Shown: positions 43,032 to 52,461, numbered from the stretch's first letter. The stretch: DNA of 64,000 bases from Pirellula staleyi DSM 6068 (GCA_945875845.1 CAMCMB010000027.1:1-64000), one strand, 5' to 3'. Notes: a model not told the origin generated them from the letters alone. Made by a program: numbers and translations.

Positions 43032-44633
43032 ATGACCGATTCGCAAAACCCCCCGGATTCCGAATTCGCTTCGGAAAGTCCTGTACAGCAGCCCGTTCCT
43101 ATCCTTTCTGTGTCAGGAGGTCCAATCAATTTGGAGCAAATCCGGCGGATGCGGGAAGCTCAGCAAGCGCGAATGGAACAGGACAAAAACAGGCAACAAC
43201 GAGAAAAGCAATCTCGAAATCGGCCACCCAAAGTCCCTACCGCTCCCGCTTCCAAATCCTCATCGTCCGAATCCTTGGAGTCGGTCGCAGTCGATTCGAG
43301 CGGCACAGCAACAGAAGCAATCGATGCCGAAGCGGCCGCTCCGCGATATCGCTCGAACAATGACTCCACGCCCGCATTCGCCAAGGTGCCAGTTCCGAGC
43401 GTTCGATCCCTTGTGTCTGAGGAAGAGCGCCGAGCACTCGATGATGAGTTCTCCGGCGCTGACTTAAATAGCCTTATGATCGGCGATAGATCGTTGCGAG
43501 TGGGAGAACCATTGGAAGACGGTTCAAGGCGTCAAGGCAAAGTCATCAAGGTCCACAACGCCAACGTTTTCATCAGTCTTGGCGGGCCAGACGAAGGGGT
43601 CGTGCCCTTGCTTCAGTTCGACGCTCCACCCGTCGAAGGTCAAACGATTGATTTCTTGATTCGTTCCTTCAATCGCGAAGAGGGTTTGTACGAACTTTCC
43701 ATCCCAGGTGAAACGGTCGCCGTAAATGATTGGGAGGATCTACAAGAAGGGGCTGCGGTCGAAGCAACCGTGGAAAGCGCGAACACGGGCGGAGTTGAGT
43801 GCAAAGTAGGATCGGTTCGCGGTTTTATCCCGATGAGTCAGCTATCCGAATTCCGTATCGAATCGGCTGCCGATTATATCGGCAAGAAACTCGTCTGCAT
43901 CGTGACCGAAGTCAACCCGCGTCGCGGCAATCTTGTTTTGAGCCACCGGGCTGTTTTAGAACGAGAAAAAGCTGAGAAACGCAAAGATCGGTTGGCTTCG
44001 TTGGAAGTTGGCGAAACTTGCGAAGGGATCGTTCGCAAAGTCATGGACTTCGGCGCGTTCGTCGACATCGGCGGACTGGATGGAATGATCCACATCAGTC
44101 AACTTTCCTGGGACAAAATCAAACACCCCAGCGAAGTCGTTAAAGAGGGTGACAAGATCCAGGTACGCGTCGAAAAAATCGACCCGGAGACAGGCAAGAT
44201 TGGCCTCTCGTACCGATCCCAGCAAGACAATCCTTGGACCGACGTGGATGCTCGATTCCCTATCGGAACGGTTGTTAACGGGACTGTCTCGCGACTGGCA
44301 AACTTCGGGGCATTCGTCAAGATTTCAACAGGTATCGAAGGCTTGATCCACATCTCCGAAATTGCTCACAACCGAGTGGCCAGCGTTGCAAACGTTCTCA
44401 AGGAGGGACAAGCTGTCGAAGTGAAAATCCTGGCTGTGGATCGTGAGAGTCAACGCATTGGCCTCTCCCTTCGTGCGACTCTAGCAAAACCGGAATCCGC
44501 GAAATCCAATGCCCCGGAAGTAGAACAAGTTGATGAACCGAAGCGAGCGTCCGCTGTTCGCAAATTCGAAGGAACGCTTAAGGGAGGCACAGGCAAAAAC
44601 AATGGCGGAGAGCTCTTCGGCCTGAAGTTTTAG
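43032..44633 (+). CDS. S1 RNA-binding domain protein (ribosomal protein S1-like)
   Basis: From the ATG at 43032 (MTDSQNPPDSEF) the protein has 533 residues: a ~150-residue low-complexity, charged N-terminus, then four S1 OB-fold repeats. These are seen as GKVIKVHNANVFISLGGPDEG, AAVEATVESANTGGVECKVG, CEGIVRKVMDFGAFVDIGG and VNGTVSRLANFGAFVKIST, with GLIHISEI and GMIHISQLSW blocks. It likely binds mRNA at the ribosome. No clear Shine-Dalgarno precedes the ATG. The frame is open for 107 more codons upstream, but over repeat DNA. Confidence 0.87.
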   Translation: MTDSQNPPDSEFASESPVQQPVPILSVSGGPINLEQIRRMREAQQARMEQDKNRQQREKQSRNRPPKVPTAPASKSSSSESLESVAVDSSGTATEAIDAEAAAPRYRSNNDSTPAFAKVPVPSVRSLVSEEERRALDDEFSGADLNSLMIGDRSLRVGEPLEDGSRRQGKVIKVHNANVFISLGGPDEGVVPLLQFDAPPVEGQTIDFLIRSFNREEGLYELSIPGETVAVNDWEDLQEGAAVEATVESANTGGVECKVGSVRGFIPMSQLSEFRIESAADYIGKKLVCIVTEVNPRRGNLVLSHRAVLEREKAEKRKDRLASLEVGETCEGIVRKVMDFGAFVDIGGLDGMIHISQLSWDKIKHPSEVVKEGDKIQVRVEKIDPETGKIGLSYRSQQDNPWTDVDARFPIGTVVNGTVSRLANFGAFVKISTGIEGLIHISEIAHNRVASVANVLKEGQAVEVKILAVDRESQRIGLSLRATLAKPESAKSNAPEVEQVDEPKRASAVRKFEGTLKGGTGKNNGGELFGLKF

Positions 44634-44671
44634 GGCTCATGCCGAACCAGCGGAGTCACCGAAACGCTAGG

Positions 44672-44777
44672 GCGAAAGCCAAATGGCACTCACTTTGTAG
44701 CGGAACAGCGCAAGCTGTCCGGTGACCGTAGGCAAATCACTTGGATATTCACCGGGCGGCTCGCGCCGCTCCGCTAC
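44672..44777. repeat. Dispersed repeat with GTAGCGGA/TCCGCTAC ends
   Basis: The segment GCCAAATGGCACTCACTTTG and its continuation to GTCCGGTGA (44672-44725) recurs inverted at 52401-52461 with few changes. GTAGCGGA (44697-44704) and TCCGCTAC (44770-44777) form the arms of a larger stem. It lies between the S1 and gatB genes. Confidence 0.8.
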
Positions 44778-44911
44778 GAAAACATTGGTTCGAACCGAAA
44801 GGGAGGGCCATTGGGCGAAAGCCAATGGCATGGCTTGCCTATCTGGCGAAAAGCCGGTATTTTCGCTCCCCACCGAGTTTCTCCTAATATTCTTCCTTGC
44901 GATTCGCTAAT

Positions 44912-46429
44912 ATGAACGCCGACGCCAAGCCTTACAAAATCGTCATTGGGCTAGAGGTGCACGTGCAGCTCAAGACGGAAACAAAGCTGTTTTGCCGCTG
45001 CAGCACACGCTTTGGTGCTTCTGCGAATACCCAAGTATGCCCTGTCTGCCTTGGGCTTCCCGGTGCGTTACCTGTGTTGAATTCCAAAGCCATTGAACTT
45101 GCCGTTCGGGCCGGGGTGGCCTTGGATTGTTCCATAGCTCCCTTCACCAAATGGGATCGAAAAAACTATTTCTATCCCGATCTCCCGAAGGGCTATCAGA
45201 CCAGCCAATTCGACTTGCCGATATGCGTTGGAGGAGCTTTGGAAATCGACGCCAAAGACGAGAAAACGGGAGAGCCGATTCGCAAAAAAATCACGCTTGT
45301 TCGTGCTCACCTCGAGGAGGATGCCGGCAAAAGCATGCATGACGAAACAGCCGGCAAAGCCGACACACGTATCGATTTAAACCGAGCTGGCACACCTCTC
45401 CTTGAAATTGTTTCGCAACCGGAGTTGTCTAGCGCCGAAGAAGCGAAAAATTATCTTACCGAGATGCGGCTGTTGATGATGTTCCTCGGCATCACCGATG
45501 GCAACATGCAAGAAGGCTCGCTTCGTGCCGACGCAAACGTCAACCTGCACCTTGAACGCAATGGCAAAACGATTGCCACGCCGATCGTTGAAATCAAAAA
45601 CCTGAACAGTTTTCGGGCTGTTGAGCGAGCCGTCCACTACGAAGTCGCGAGACAGTATGCAGCCTTTCAAGAAACCGGACTCGCGATGGGTCAATCCCCA
45701 AAGACAACTCGGGGCTGGAACGATTCCACCGGCGAAACGGAAATGCAGCGAGACAAAGAGGATTCGGCAGATTATCGATACTTCCCTTGTCCTGATTTGG
45801 TGCCCGTGGTTCTCGATACGGCGGACGTTGAGCGAGCGAAGTTGGACGCGACCAAAACTCCAAACTCAGTTCGAAGACTACTGATCGATGTTCACGCGAT
45901 CAAACCAAACGAAGCAGAAGTTCTCGTTCAACAAGGCCGCGGGGTTACGGACTACTTTGAGTCTCTGATGAGCAACGGGGCGACTTCCAAACGAGCTGCA
46001 TCTTGGATGCTACAAGATGTATTGCGGTATCTTAACGAGCACAATACGGAAATTGATATGTATCCCGTGACATCCCCTTCGCTAGCCAAGTTGCTTGTCG
46101 CCATCGAGGCTGGCAAGCTTGATACAACGCGAGGCAAAGAAGCATTGGCGAAAATGATCTCTCAGCCGGGACTCGATGTGGACAAAGCGATCGCATCCTT
46201 AGGAATCGAGCAAGTGGACGCGAGCGAATTCGAAAACCTTTGCAAACAATTGCTTCTGGAAAATCCAGATGTCATCAAGAAGTATCGTGAGGGAAATGTC
46301 AAAGCAATTGTCGCGTTGGTCGGCCCTGCCAAGAAGAAGAACAAGAATGTGGACCCGAGACAAGTGCAAGAGACTTGCCTGAGATTGATCGAGTCTGGCG
46401 AAGTGGATCCCCCACAGAGCCAGGATTGA
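44912..46429 (+). CDS. gatB: Aspartyl/glutamyl-tRNA amidotransferase subunit B
   Basis: GatB is the kinase/tRNA-binding subunit of GatCAB, which converts Glu-tRNAGln (or Asp-tRNAAsn) to the amidated form. The signatures are IGLEVHVQLKTETKLFCRC, CPVCLGLPGALPVLN, FYPDLPKGYQTSQFDLPI, HLEEDAGKSMHD and DLNRAGTPLLEIVS, and the YqeY-like tail domain is complete. I use the ATG at 44912 (505 residues) rather than the TTG five codons earlier. gatA and gatC are not in the window. Confidence 0.97.
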   Translation: MNADAKPYKIVIGLEVHVQLKTETKLFCRCSTRFGASANTQVCPVCLGLPGALPVLNSKAIELAVRAGVALDCSIAPFTKWDRKNYFYPDLPKGYQTSQFDLPICVGGALEIDAKDEKTGEPIRKKITLVRAHLEEDAGKSMHDETAGKADTRIDLNRAGTPLLEIVSQPELSSAEEAKNYLTEMRLLMMFLGITDGNMQEGSLRADANVNLHLERNGKTIATPIVEIKNLNSFRAVERAVHYEVARQYAAFQETGLAMGQSPKTTRGWNDSTGETEMQRDKEDSADYRYFPCPDLVPVVLDTADVERAKLDATKTPNSVRRLLIDVHAIKPNEAEVLVQQGRGVTDYFESLMSNGATSKRAASWMLQDVLRYLNEHNTEIDMYPVTSPSLAKLLVAIEAGKLDTTRGKEALAKMISQPGLDVDKAIASLGIEQVDASEFENLCKQLLLENPDVIKKYREGNVKAIVALVGPAKKKNKNVDPRQVQETCLRLIESGEVDPPQSQD

Positions 46430-46497
46430 AGCTACTGTCGTTTTGAACTGCCTTCGGTCTCGAGCAACTCTTGCACCAACCCAATCAAAATTTGAAA

Positions 46498-47445
46498 ATG
46501 ATGGAACTAGGGTACCTTGAACGTCTGACGCTGCAGCTCACCGCTGGTGCATCGATGTTGCCCGATTCGATTCGCGATCCGCATGCTCAATTCATTCTAT
46601 CCCAACAGCGAAGCGATGGTGGCTGGGCTGGTCGAGAAGGCGAGAGTGATCTGTATTACACTGGATTCGCTTTGCGTTCGCTTGCAATACTTGGATTACT
46701 CACTGGAAATGTGGCGGATTCGGCAAGCCGTTTTTTGATGTCGCGAACGGTTCAGCAAGAGTCGATCATCGATTTGCTTTCGCTCGTCTACGGAGCTTCC
46801 CTGATTGAGGCATCGACGGAAGTAAACCCGCTCAGGAGTATCGAGGTCGATTGGCAAAGTCGCCTAAGTGAATTACTGAATTCCCTGCGACGGAGCGACG
46901 GCGGATTCTCGCGAATCAACACAGCCACCATCGGCAGCACCTACCAAACATTCCTCGTCACCATTTGTCTAGAGCTTCTGGGACACCGTTTGCCCAGCGA
47001 TGATCCGTGTGTGGCGTTTTTGCTTCGGCAGCGTCGCGAGGATGGGGGGTTTTTGGAAGTGCGGGTTGCAAAACGTTCGGGCGCAAACCCAACCGCCGCG
47101 GCCATTGGCGCACTGAGAACGTTAAACGCCTTGAACGAAGATGTCGCAAAGCAAGCTGCTGAGTTTCTCGTGGACCTACAAAGCGACGAAGGGGGATTCC
47201 AAGCGAATACCCGCATGCCTCTACCCGACGTGTTGAGCACCTTCACAAGCTGTGTCACGTTGTGGGAAGCAGACTCCTTGGAGCTGGTCGATACTGATCA
47301 TGCGTGGAGGTATGGGTGTAGTATGGCAAGAGAAAACGGGGGGTTCGCTGGCTTCGAACTCGATCCAGCAGAGGACGTCGAGTATACCTTTTACGGACTC
47401 GGGTTGCTGAGCCTTTTGGCTCCTTGGCAATCGTCTTTGACGTAA
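46498..47445 (+). CDS. Prenyltransferase beta-subunit / squalene-cyclase-like repeat protein
   Basis: A 315-residue alpha/alpha-barrel protein built of PFTB-type repeats: QQRSDGGWAGR, RRSDGGFSR, RQREDGGFLE, QSDEGGFQA and ENGGFAGF. This repeat pattern is shared by protein farnesyl/geranylgeranyl transferase beta subunits and terpene cyclases. No DxDD cyclase motif was seen, and a protein prenyltransferase would need an alpha subunit, which is absent. It follows gatB by 68 bp in the same direction. The ATG pair at 46498/46501 is preferred to an upstream TTG. Confidence 0.75.
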   Translation: MMELGYLERLTLQLTAGASMLPDSIRDPHAQFILSQQRSDGGWAGREGESDLYYTGFALRSLAILGLLTGNVADSASRFLMSRTVQQESIIDLLSLVYGASLIEASTEVNPLRSIEVDWQSRLSELLNSLRRSDGGFSRINTATIGSTYQTFLVTICLELLGHRLPSDDPCVAFLLRQRREDGGFLEVRVAKRSGANPTAAAIGALRTLNALNEDVAKQAAEFLVDLQSDEGGFQANTRMPLPDVLSTFTSCVTLWEADSLELVDTDHAWRYGCSMARENGGFAGFELDPAEDVEYTFYGLGLLSLLAPWQSSLT

Positions 47446-47592
47446 ACCGTGCCTCAGGGTGAAAGATACCCGTACTCGCTTACGTTCACGTTTTCCAATT
47501 TGGCTGGTGCGGCGAACAAGCCGGTGGATTGGCATCTCGCCAAGAGAACATGCAAAGCATTGTTGAGAAAAAATGGGAGTGCGAGAAAAAAT

Positions 47593-47654
47593 GGGAGTGC
47601 GAGGCTCCTGCCGAGCTATTTACGTAAAAAGCTCGGCAGGAGCCTCGCACTCCC
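47593..47654. repeat. Perfect 24-bp inverted repeat (GCTCGGCAGGAGCCTCG family)
   Basis: The left arm 47593-47616 and right arm 47631-47654 are perfect reverse complements, separated by a 14-base loop that itself contains TTTACGTAAA. The sequence just after the right arm (AGCGAGACGGCCTC) also follows the copy at 59692, so the repeat unit extends beyond the hairpin. It lies between convergent genes. Confidence 0.92.
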
Positions 47655-47737
47655 AATGTAATTGCAAGGAATTCCAATAGGAAAGCGAGACGGCCTCCTT
47701 GTGTCGTGTGATTTGAAAATTGTGCTGCGGCAAAGGA

Positions 47738-49087
47738 CTAGCCAAGCGACCAGCCTTGACGAGGTTGGCGACCAATAAACCGATCCGCATCTGGGCAATT
47801 GGTGGCTTTCATTGCCTTGAAATCCCACTCCAGTTTCATACCGGCTCGGAATGCGACATTTCCAAGGTGATTCGCTTCCGTTAGCAGACCTGCATAACTG
47901 AAGGGACTCCCAGTCGGCGTGCCGTTTCGAATCGCGTTCAACCATTCTTCATGCTGACCGGGCGAATCGGGGATAAATGGTTTTGGTCTTTTGAAATCGA
48001 CGAACTTGTCTTCGGGCAACAGCAAGTGTTTGTTGTAGTCGGATAGCAACATGCCTTTGTCACCGACGAAGAGCACGGCGCTATCCCATTGCGGAATCCC
48101 CTTGTCTTTCCAAATCTGCGGTTTGTCCACACCTTGATACCAACTGAGTTTGCACGCTGGCATGCCTTCGCGTGGGCCATACTCGTAGGTTGCGGTCATG
48201 GAGGCCGGTGCAATTTCCGAATGAGGCTTGTCGCCAAATGCTTCGATCGTCTTTGGTGCGTCCAGTTTCAACGCCCAAAAGGGTAGGTCATTCCAGTGAC
48301 TGCCAAGATCCGACATCGTACCGTTTCCGAAGTCCCACCATCGATACCATTTTGGGCCCGGAAAATAGACGTCATGATAAGGTCTCAGTGGCGCCGGTCC
48401 ACACCACAAGTCCCAATCGAGTCCCTTGGGGATATCCATCGATTCCTTGGGGCGATCGGTGATGAAAACGATATCGCGATGTCGTTTCGCATCCGATTCG
48501 CTTTGCAATCCCCATGCGCGGGACACCCATACGTGGGCTTCACTGACCGCTCCAATCGCGCCCGACTGGACGAGTTCGACAACACGACGATAGTTGGGCA
48601 AGCCATGGATTTGTGTTCCCATTTGTGTCGGAACATTGGCTTGCGCCGACGCTTGCATGATGCGTCGAGACTCTTGGATATTGTAGGTCAAGGGCTTTTC
48701 GCAGTAGACTGGTTTTTTCATCTGAAGCGCTGGGAGAGTTGCAAAGGCGTGCGTGTGCTCGGTGGAACTCACAACCACAGCATCGACATCCTTCAGATCA
48801 TCCAACAACCGTCGAAAGTCGGAATAACGACGTGCCTTGGGAAATTTCTCGGCGACGCGATCGAGGGTGTTACCATTGACATCGCAAATCGCGACAACGT
48901 TTACCGACCCATCTTTGGTTAGATCTTTCAGGTTGCTTCCTCCTCGTCCGCCGACACCCACAAATGCCAAATTCAGTTTGTCATTTTCTGCGAACGCCTT
49001 TGTATTGGAACCGAGAACGAGGGTGCCGGCGGTGGCAGCGGTCGACTGCAAGAAATGACGACGTCCGAGGGATCCAGAAGCTCTCAT
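47738..49087 (-). CDS. Gfo/Idh/MocA family oxidoreductase with Tat signal
   Basis: A 449-residue NAD(P)-dependent dehydrogenase. The N-terminus [21 protein letters not shown] is a twin-arginine signal. The Rossmann motif is [14 protein letters not shown] and the family block [19 protein letters not shown] carries the EKP lysine. The C-terminal half has the [19 protein letters not shown] segment typical of planctomycete paralogues. It probably oxidises or rearranges a sugar outside the cytoplasm. I start at the ATG at 49087; a GTG four codons earlier is open. Confidence 0.92.
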   Translation of the reverse strand: MRASGSLGRRHFLQSTAATAGTLVLGSNTKAFAENDKLNLAFVGVGGRGGSNLKDLTKDGSVNVVAICDVNGNTLDRVAEKFPKARRYSDFRRLLDDLKDVDAVVVSSTEHTHAFATLPALQMKKPVYCEKPLTYNIQESRRIMQASAQANVPTQMGTQIHGLPNYRRVVELVQSGAIGAVSEAHVWVSRAWGLQSESDAKRHRDIVFITDRPKESMDIPKGLDWDLWCGPAPLRPYHDVYFPGPKWYRWWDFGNGTMSDLGSHWNDLPFWALKLDAPKTIEAFGDKPHSEIAPASMTATYEYGPREGMPACKLSWYQGVDKPQIWKDKGIPQWDSAVLFVGDKGMLLSDYNKHLLLPEDKFVDFKRPKPFIPDSPGQHEEWLNAIRNGTPTGSPFSYAGLLTEANHLGNVAFRAGMKLEWDFKAMKATNCPDADRFIGRQPRQGWSLG

Positions 49088-49466
49088 TGCGATTCTCACT
49101 TGTGGGGTGAAGGTGGGGGAGTTGATTCACGGAAAGACTTCAACCATGGTAGCACAAATCACCTGGACGTTTTGAGTTGACATAGGCCTTCCGAGGCACT
49201 TTTCGGGTAGGGTTATGATGAGTTTTTTTACTCCTAGAGCTTATGCGTTTGTTGCACTCTGCCTGATTGGGTTGATTTGGGTTGATTGCAGCGAGTTCGT
49301 GTCTATATATATGGAGTTCAGTCGCAGATTTTTCCGGTTCCTGTTTGATTGAAGAAGTGCAGGGAGCAGCGGACGGGGACGCGGAGAATTCGCGACCTGA
49401 ATTCGTTTCGATGAACAGTTCAGGCAGCAATTTGATGATGAGCCTCCCAAGATTTTTCTTCACGTC
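49088..49466. other. Divergent intergenic region, no gene
   Basis: Nothing coding is recognised between the oxidoreductase and the STAS gene. In particular, no trace of the transmembrane part of a SulP transporter is seen upstream of the STAS domain. Confidence 0.4.
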
Positions 49467-50105
49467 ATGAATGAAGTGCCGTTAAAGTCCCTGTTTCGTA
49501 CCTATTTGCAAATCGAACAAGGAGCAGGGGATAACTGCACGATTCGAGCACACGAATCTGCGGTGTTTTCGAACTGGATTCCATTTCGACGGCAAGTCGA
49601 AGATATCGGTCTGGTCCAACGTCAGAACATCACCTTGGACCTATCGGATACGAAACTCGTCGACCATAGCGTCATGGAAAAGCTGCATGAAATGCAAGAG
49701 ACGTTTACCGACGAAGGTCTCGAATTAAAAATCATAGGATTGGAAAGTCATTCCTCTACCGGCAAGCACGAAATGGCCGCAAGACTAGGTGGCTTAGTCC
49801 GTATGAGGCGACTAACGGTACTGGATGAATCGTCGCTTGCCGATCGAATTGAACGTATCTGCGATGCGTTTGAGGTTGACTCGTATTCGATGCAAGACTG
49901 CCGGGGGAAAAAGCAACTCTCTGGCATAGACTCCTCTTCAAATCAAGGGATGGAGCGGTACGTACGAGTGGAGGTCGTTGGCAATTTGTCGACCAGTGAA
50001 TCGATTGTCATGCAAATTAGAAATGAATGTTCGGCATCCGATTCGATTACCGTTTACACGGAGGCCATACACCTCATGCGATGCCCCCAAGGTGCCTATG
50101 TATAG
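49467..50105 (+). CDS. Orphan SulP-type STAS domain protein
   Basis: A 212-residue protein matching the cytoplasmic C-terminus of SulP anion transporters. It has a STAS domain (ESAVFSNWIPFRRQVEDIGL, DLSDTKLVDHSVMEKLHEMQ, LELKIIGLESH) and then a ~50-residue segment beginning YVRVEVVGNLSTSESIVMQI, resembling the P-II-like region that follows STAS in some SulP proteins. The ~12 membrane helices are absent and no permease gene lies upstream. It is either a 5'-truncated remnant or a stand-alone regulator. It has an intact frame with an ATG start. Confidence 0.7.
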   Translation: MNEVPLKSLFRTYLQIEQGAGDNCTIRAHESAVFSNWIPFRRQVEDIGLVQRQNITLDLSDTKLVDHSVMEKLHEMQETFTDEGLELKIIGLESHSSTGKHEMAARLGGLVRMRRLTVLDESSLADRIERICDAFEVDSYSMQDCRGKKQLSGIDSSSNQGMERYVRVEVVGNLSTSESIVMQIRNECSASDSITVYTEAIHLMRCPQGAYV

Positions 50106-50171
50106 ATGAAGTGGAAGTCGAAATCACGTACGCCGAATACATCTACGTCCGGCGCGCTGAGGGGGGTATGT

Positions 50172-51755
50172 TCAAGTGTTGTGCTCAAATTTGTTCAGCA
50201 CATAATCCGCAGTTTGCAGGGCACCTTCGACCCAGCCCTGTCCGTCGGAATAGGCTTCACCGCATATAAACAACGGGCAACCATCAATGGGGTTAACAAT
50301 TTTGTGTTTCACTTCCATGCTGTTAACACCTATGTTCCAACTGTTCCATCCGCCACCAAAAGGGTCATCGCCCCAATCCTTGAAGCTGGCATTGCGTACA
50401 ACAGGGGTATAAGGAAGGTTGTGTATTATTTGTAACTGCCGGGCCATTTCGGTAACCAAGGCTTTTGGTGCCTCGTATTGTTTCCAGTGTTGGTTTAGGC
50501 TGGAGTTTTCAACGGCTTCATTGCTTTCGCCTTCTGCGACCCCTTCAAAGGGATTCTGCATGCGCACATGCGACCGCCCTTCTGCCCATGTTTTCTTGCG
50601 CGCTGGGCGTAGCCCATCCCAGAAACCCACATTCGAACCATCATCGTAACTAGCTAGCAGCATACTTTTGCCGGTAAGGGCAGGGCTGCCATCGTTATTA
50701 GGCCAGTAGTAGGTTTGCCTGACGGGTAGGTCTGTAACCGATCGGCCCGATTTGACGCCTGCCGCCAGCCACCAGGGACTTGCATAAGTGGTAAACACTT
50801 TAAACAATGGCCTTGGTGTCACGCTGTTCGTGAAAAGCTCTATCTGCTGCAATAGAGGGCAGGTAGGCGAAAGCAAATCTAGGGACCGGCGTGGCATCGC
50901 CAGTATTAATTGGCTGGCCGTACGCGCTTTCCCATTTACGATCAGTTCAAAACTACCATCTTTCCAATTGAAAGCGTCTAATTTGCTGTTCAGTTCAATA
51001 GTGCCGCCCATTTGCTCAAACAATCTGCCCAGGGTAATAGGCACCTGCTGAAAACCCTTCTTGAAACCTTTATAGATGGGGCTAATACCAAAATCGCTCA
51101 AAAACCATGGAATGGCATCTGCTGCATTCCAGTTTACCATGATGGAATCGTAGCCACCGGAATCCATACTGAACTGGTAAGCCTCTCCGCTGATTACCCT
51201 GTAGAGCACATTCCAAAAGCCTTGCTGGTAAAGCGGTTTGCCGTTGAATTCCGCTTCATGCGTCATTTCCAGGCGCTCTTCGTTGTTTAGACCGGTATTT
51301 GTAATGCCCGGTACGATCTGTTCAATGGCATTTACGATAATATTATTCATGTTCTCCTTCTCCGTAAACGCAAGGTTATAAGGCACTTTTGGGGAGTTGG
51401 CACTTATATCGGAGAGACGCAGGTACACCCCACGCAGGTAAGCAATGTTCGGTGGCTGGTTTACCGGAAAAGGGTAGAGTTCTATCTGCTCATGCCCCGA
51501 CAAGTTAGCATTCAGTTCGTTAATTAGATTTACAATCAGGGGTTGGTTATTTTCCAATATGCGCATGCCGCCCAGTTCGGCCACCATGCCGGGTATACCC
51601 GGAGGTACTACGGATAAAAGCCGCCCACCGATATGGTCGCTTCCTTCAAATACCACAATGTTCTTGTGGGGATATCTGTTTTTTAGTTTCCAGGCGCTGT
51701 ACACACCCGAAACACCACCGCCAACGATTGCGATGTCAAATTTTTTATCTGCCAT
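50172..51755 (-). CDS. Flavin-containing amine oxidase
   Basis: A 527-residue FAD-dependent oxidoreductase. The dinucleotide-binding motif DIAIVGGGVSGVYSAWKL is at the N-terminus, followed by VVFEGSDHIGGRLLS, and the C-terminal flavin-binding region is CPLFICGEAYSDGQGWVEGAL. This matches monoamine/L-amino-acid oxidases, which act on amines with O2. There is no signal peptide. Word use (few TCG and CGA codons, many Asn/Ile codons) differs from neighbours and looks more like Bacteroidota, suggesting transfer. I start at the ATG at 51755; a GTG four codons upstream is open. It is flanked by repeats. Confidence 0.85.
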   Translation of the reverse strand: MADKKFDIAIVGGGVSGVYSAWKLKNRYPHKNIVVFEGSDHIGGRLLSVVPPGIPGMVAELGGMRILENNQPLIVNLINELNANLSGHEQIELYPFPVNQPPNIAYLRGVYLRLSDISANSPKVPYNLAFTEKENMNNIIVNAIEQIVPGITNTGLNNEERLEMTHEAEFNGKPLYQQGFWNVLYRVISGEAYQFSMDSGGYDSIMVNWNAADAIPWFLSDFGISPIYKGFKKGFQQVPITLGRLFEQMGGTIELNSKLDAFNWKDGSFELIVNGKARTASQLILAMPRRSLDLLSPTCPLLQQIELFTNSVTPRPLFKVFTTYASPWWLAAGVKSGRSVTDLPVRQTYYWPNNDGSPALTGKSMLLASYDDGSNVGFWDGLRPARKKTWAEGRSHVRMQNPFEGVAEGESNEAVENSSLNQHWKQYEAPKALVTEMARQLQIIHNLPYTPVVRNASFKDWGDDPFGGGWNSWNIGVNSMEVKHKIVNPIDGCPLFICGEAYSDGQGWVEGALQTADYVLNKFEHNT

Positions 51756-51858
51756 AAAAAGGTCCACCTTGCATTTTCGAGTGCGTGCTAAGGGTTTTCA
51801 AAAAATAGATGGGAGATTCGCCGCAGTACTTTGCTGTCCAGCGCTGCCGCCTTCATTT

Positions 51859-51889
51859 GGGTGTGACCGGCGGAACGCCGGTCACACCC
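51859..51889. repeat. Perfect 14-bp hairpin
   Basis: GGGTGTGACCGGCG (51859-51872) and CGCCGGTCACACCC (51876-51889) with a GAA loop. It sits just upstream of the amine oxidase gene. No T-run follows, so it is more likely a dispersed palindrome than a terminator. Confidence 0.8.
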
Positions 51890-52174
51890 ACTTTGGATGC
51901 AGTAGTCTTGGGTGAAGGCTAAGGCGGATAACGGTTTGTCTGGATGCCAAGCAGGACGATGGCCCCAACGATACGCCATTTGATTTTTATGGAATTAAAG
52001 ACTTTCTAAAAGAAAATTTTCAATGAAACGGATGACAGGTATCTCACGCTAGGATTAAAATCGCAAACGAAGTGTTTTTCGCGACAAGGTTTTGCGGAAA
52101 GATTCAAAAAACGACAAAACACATCCGAAATTTCTCCATGAGGCAAGTGATGAAAACCGGAAAACCGAAGGCTT

Positions 52175-52294
52175 GCGGGCTGTTGATTTAATGGTACGAC
52201 GGACTTCCTCGTCCGTCGAATTCTCCATCGACGGACTTGGAAGTCCGTCGTACCGCCCTTACCCAATAACGACTTCACTAAATCAACAGCCCGC
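52175..52294. repeat. Nested inverted repeats
   Basis: An outer 16-bp pair, GCGGGCTGTTGATTTA (52175-52190) and TAAATCAACAGCCCGC (52279-52294), encloses a second hairpin whose 16-bp arms are GGTACGACGGACTTCC (52193-52208) and its complement (52239-52254). This looks like one palindromic element inside another. Confidence 0.88.
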
Positions 52295-52400
52295 TAGCGC
52301 CCTGCGGCTGATAATGCCGCAACGAAACAGCCGGAACGAGCTAGCGTCCGGTTTACGGAAAACAGGGCGCTAGCTAGCGTCCTAAGCAATTTGCGAATTC

Positions 52401-52461
52401 TCACCGGACGGCCTTGAGCTGTTCTGCTACAAAGTGAGTGCCATTTGGCTTTTGTCACCGG
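52401..52461. repeat. Inverted copy of the repeat at 44672
   Basis: Read on the minus strand, this segment matches 44672-44725 almost base for base (GCCAAATGGCACTCACTTTG core, then GTCCGGTGA). It ends ~40 bp before the nagA-like start codon. Confidence 0.82.

Noticed and set aside
49140-49463. 107-codon minus-strand frame upstream of the STAS gene
   Set aside because: The composition is Asn/Ser/Arg-rich and repetitive with no motif; more likely non-coding.
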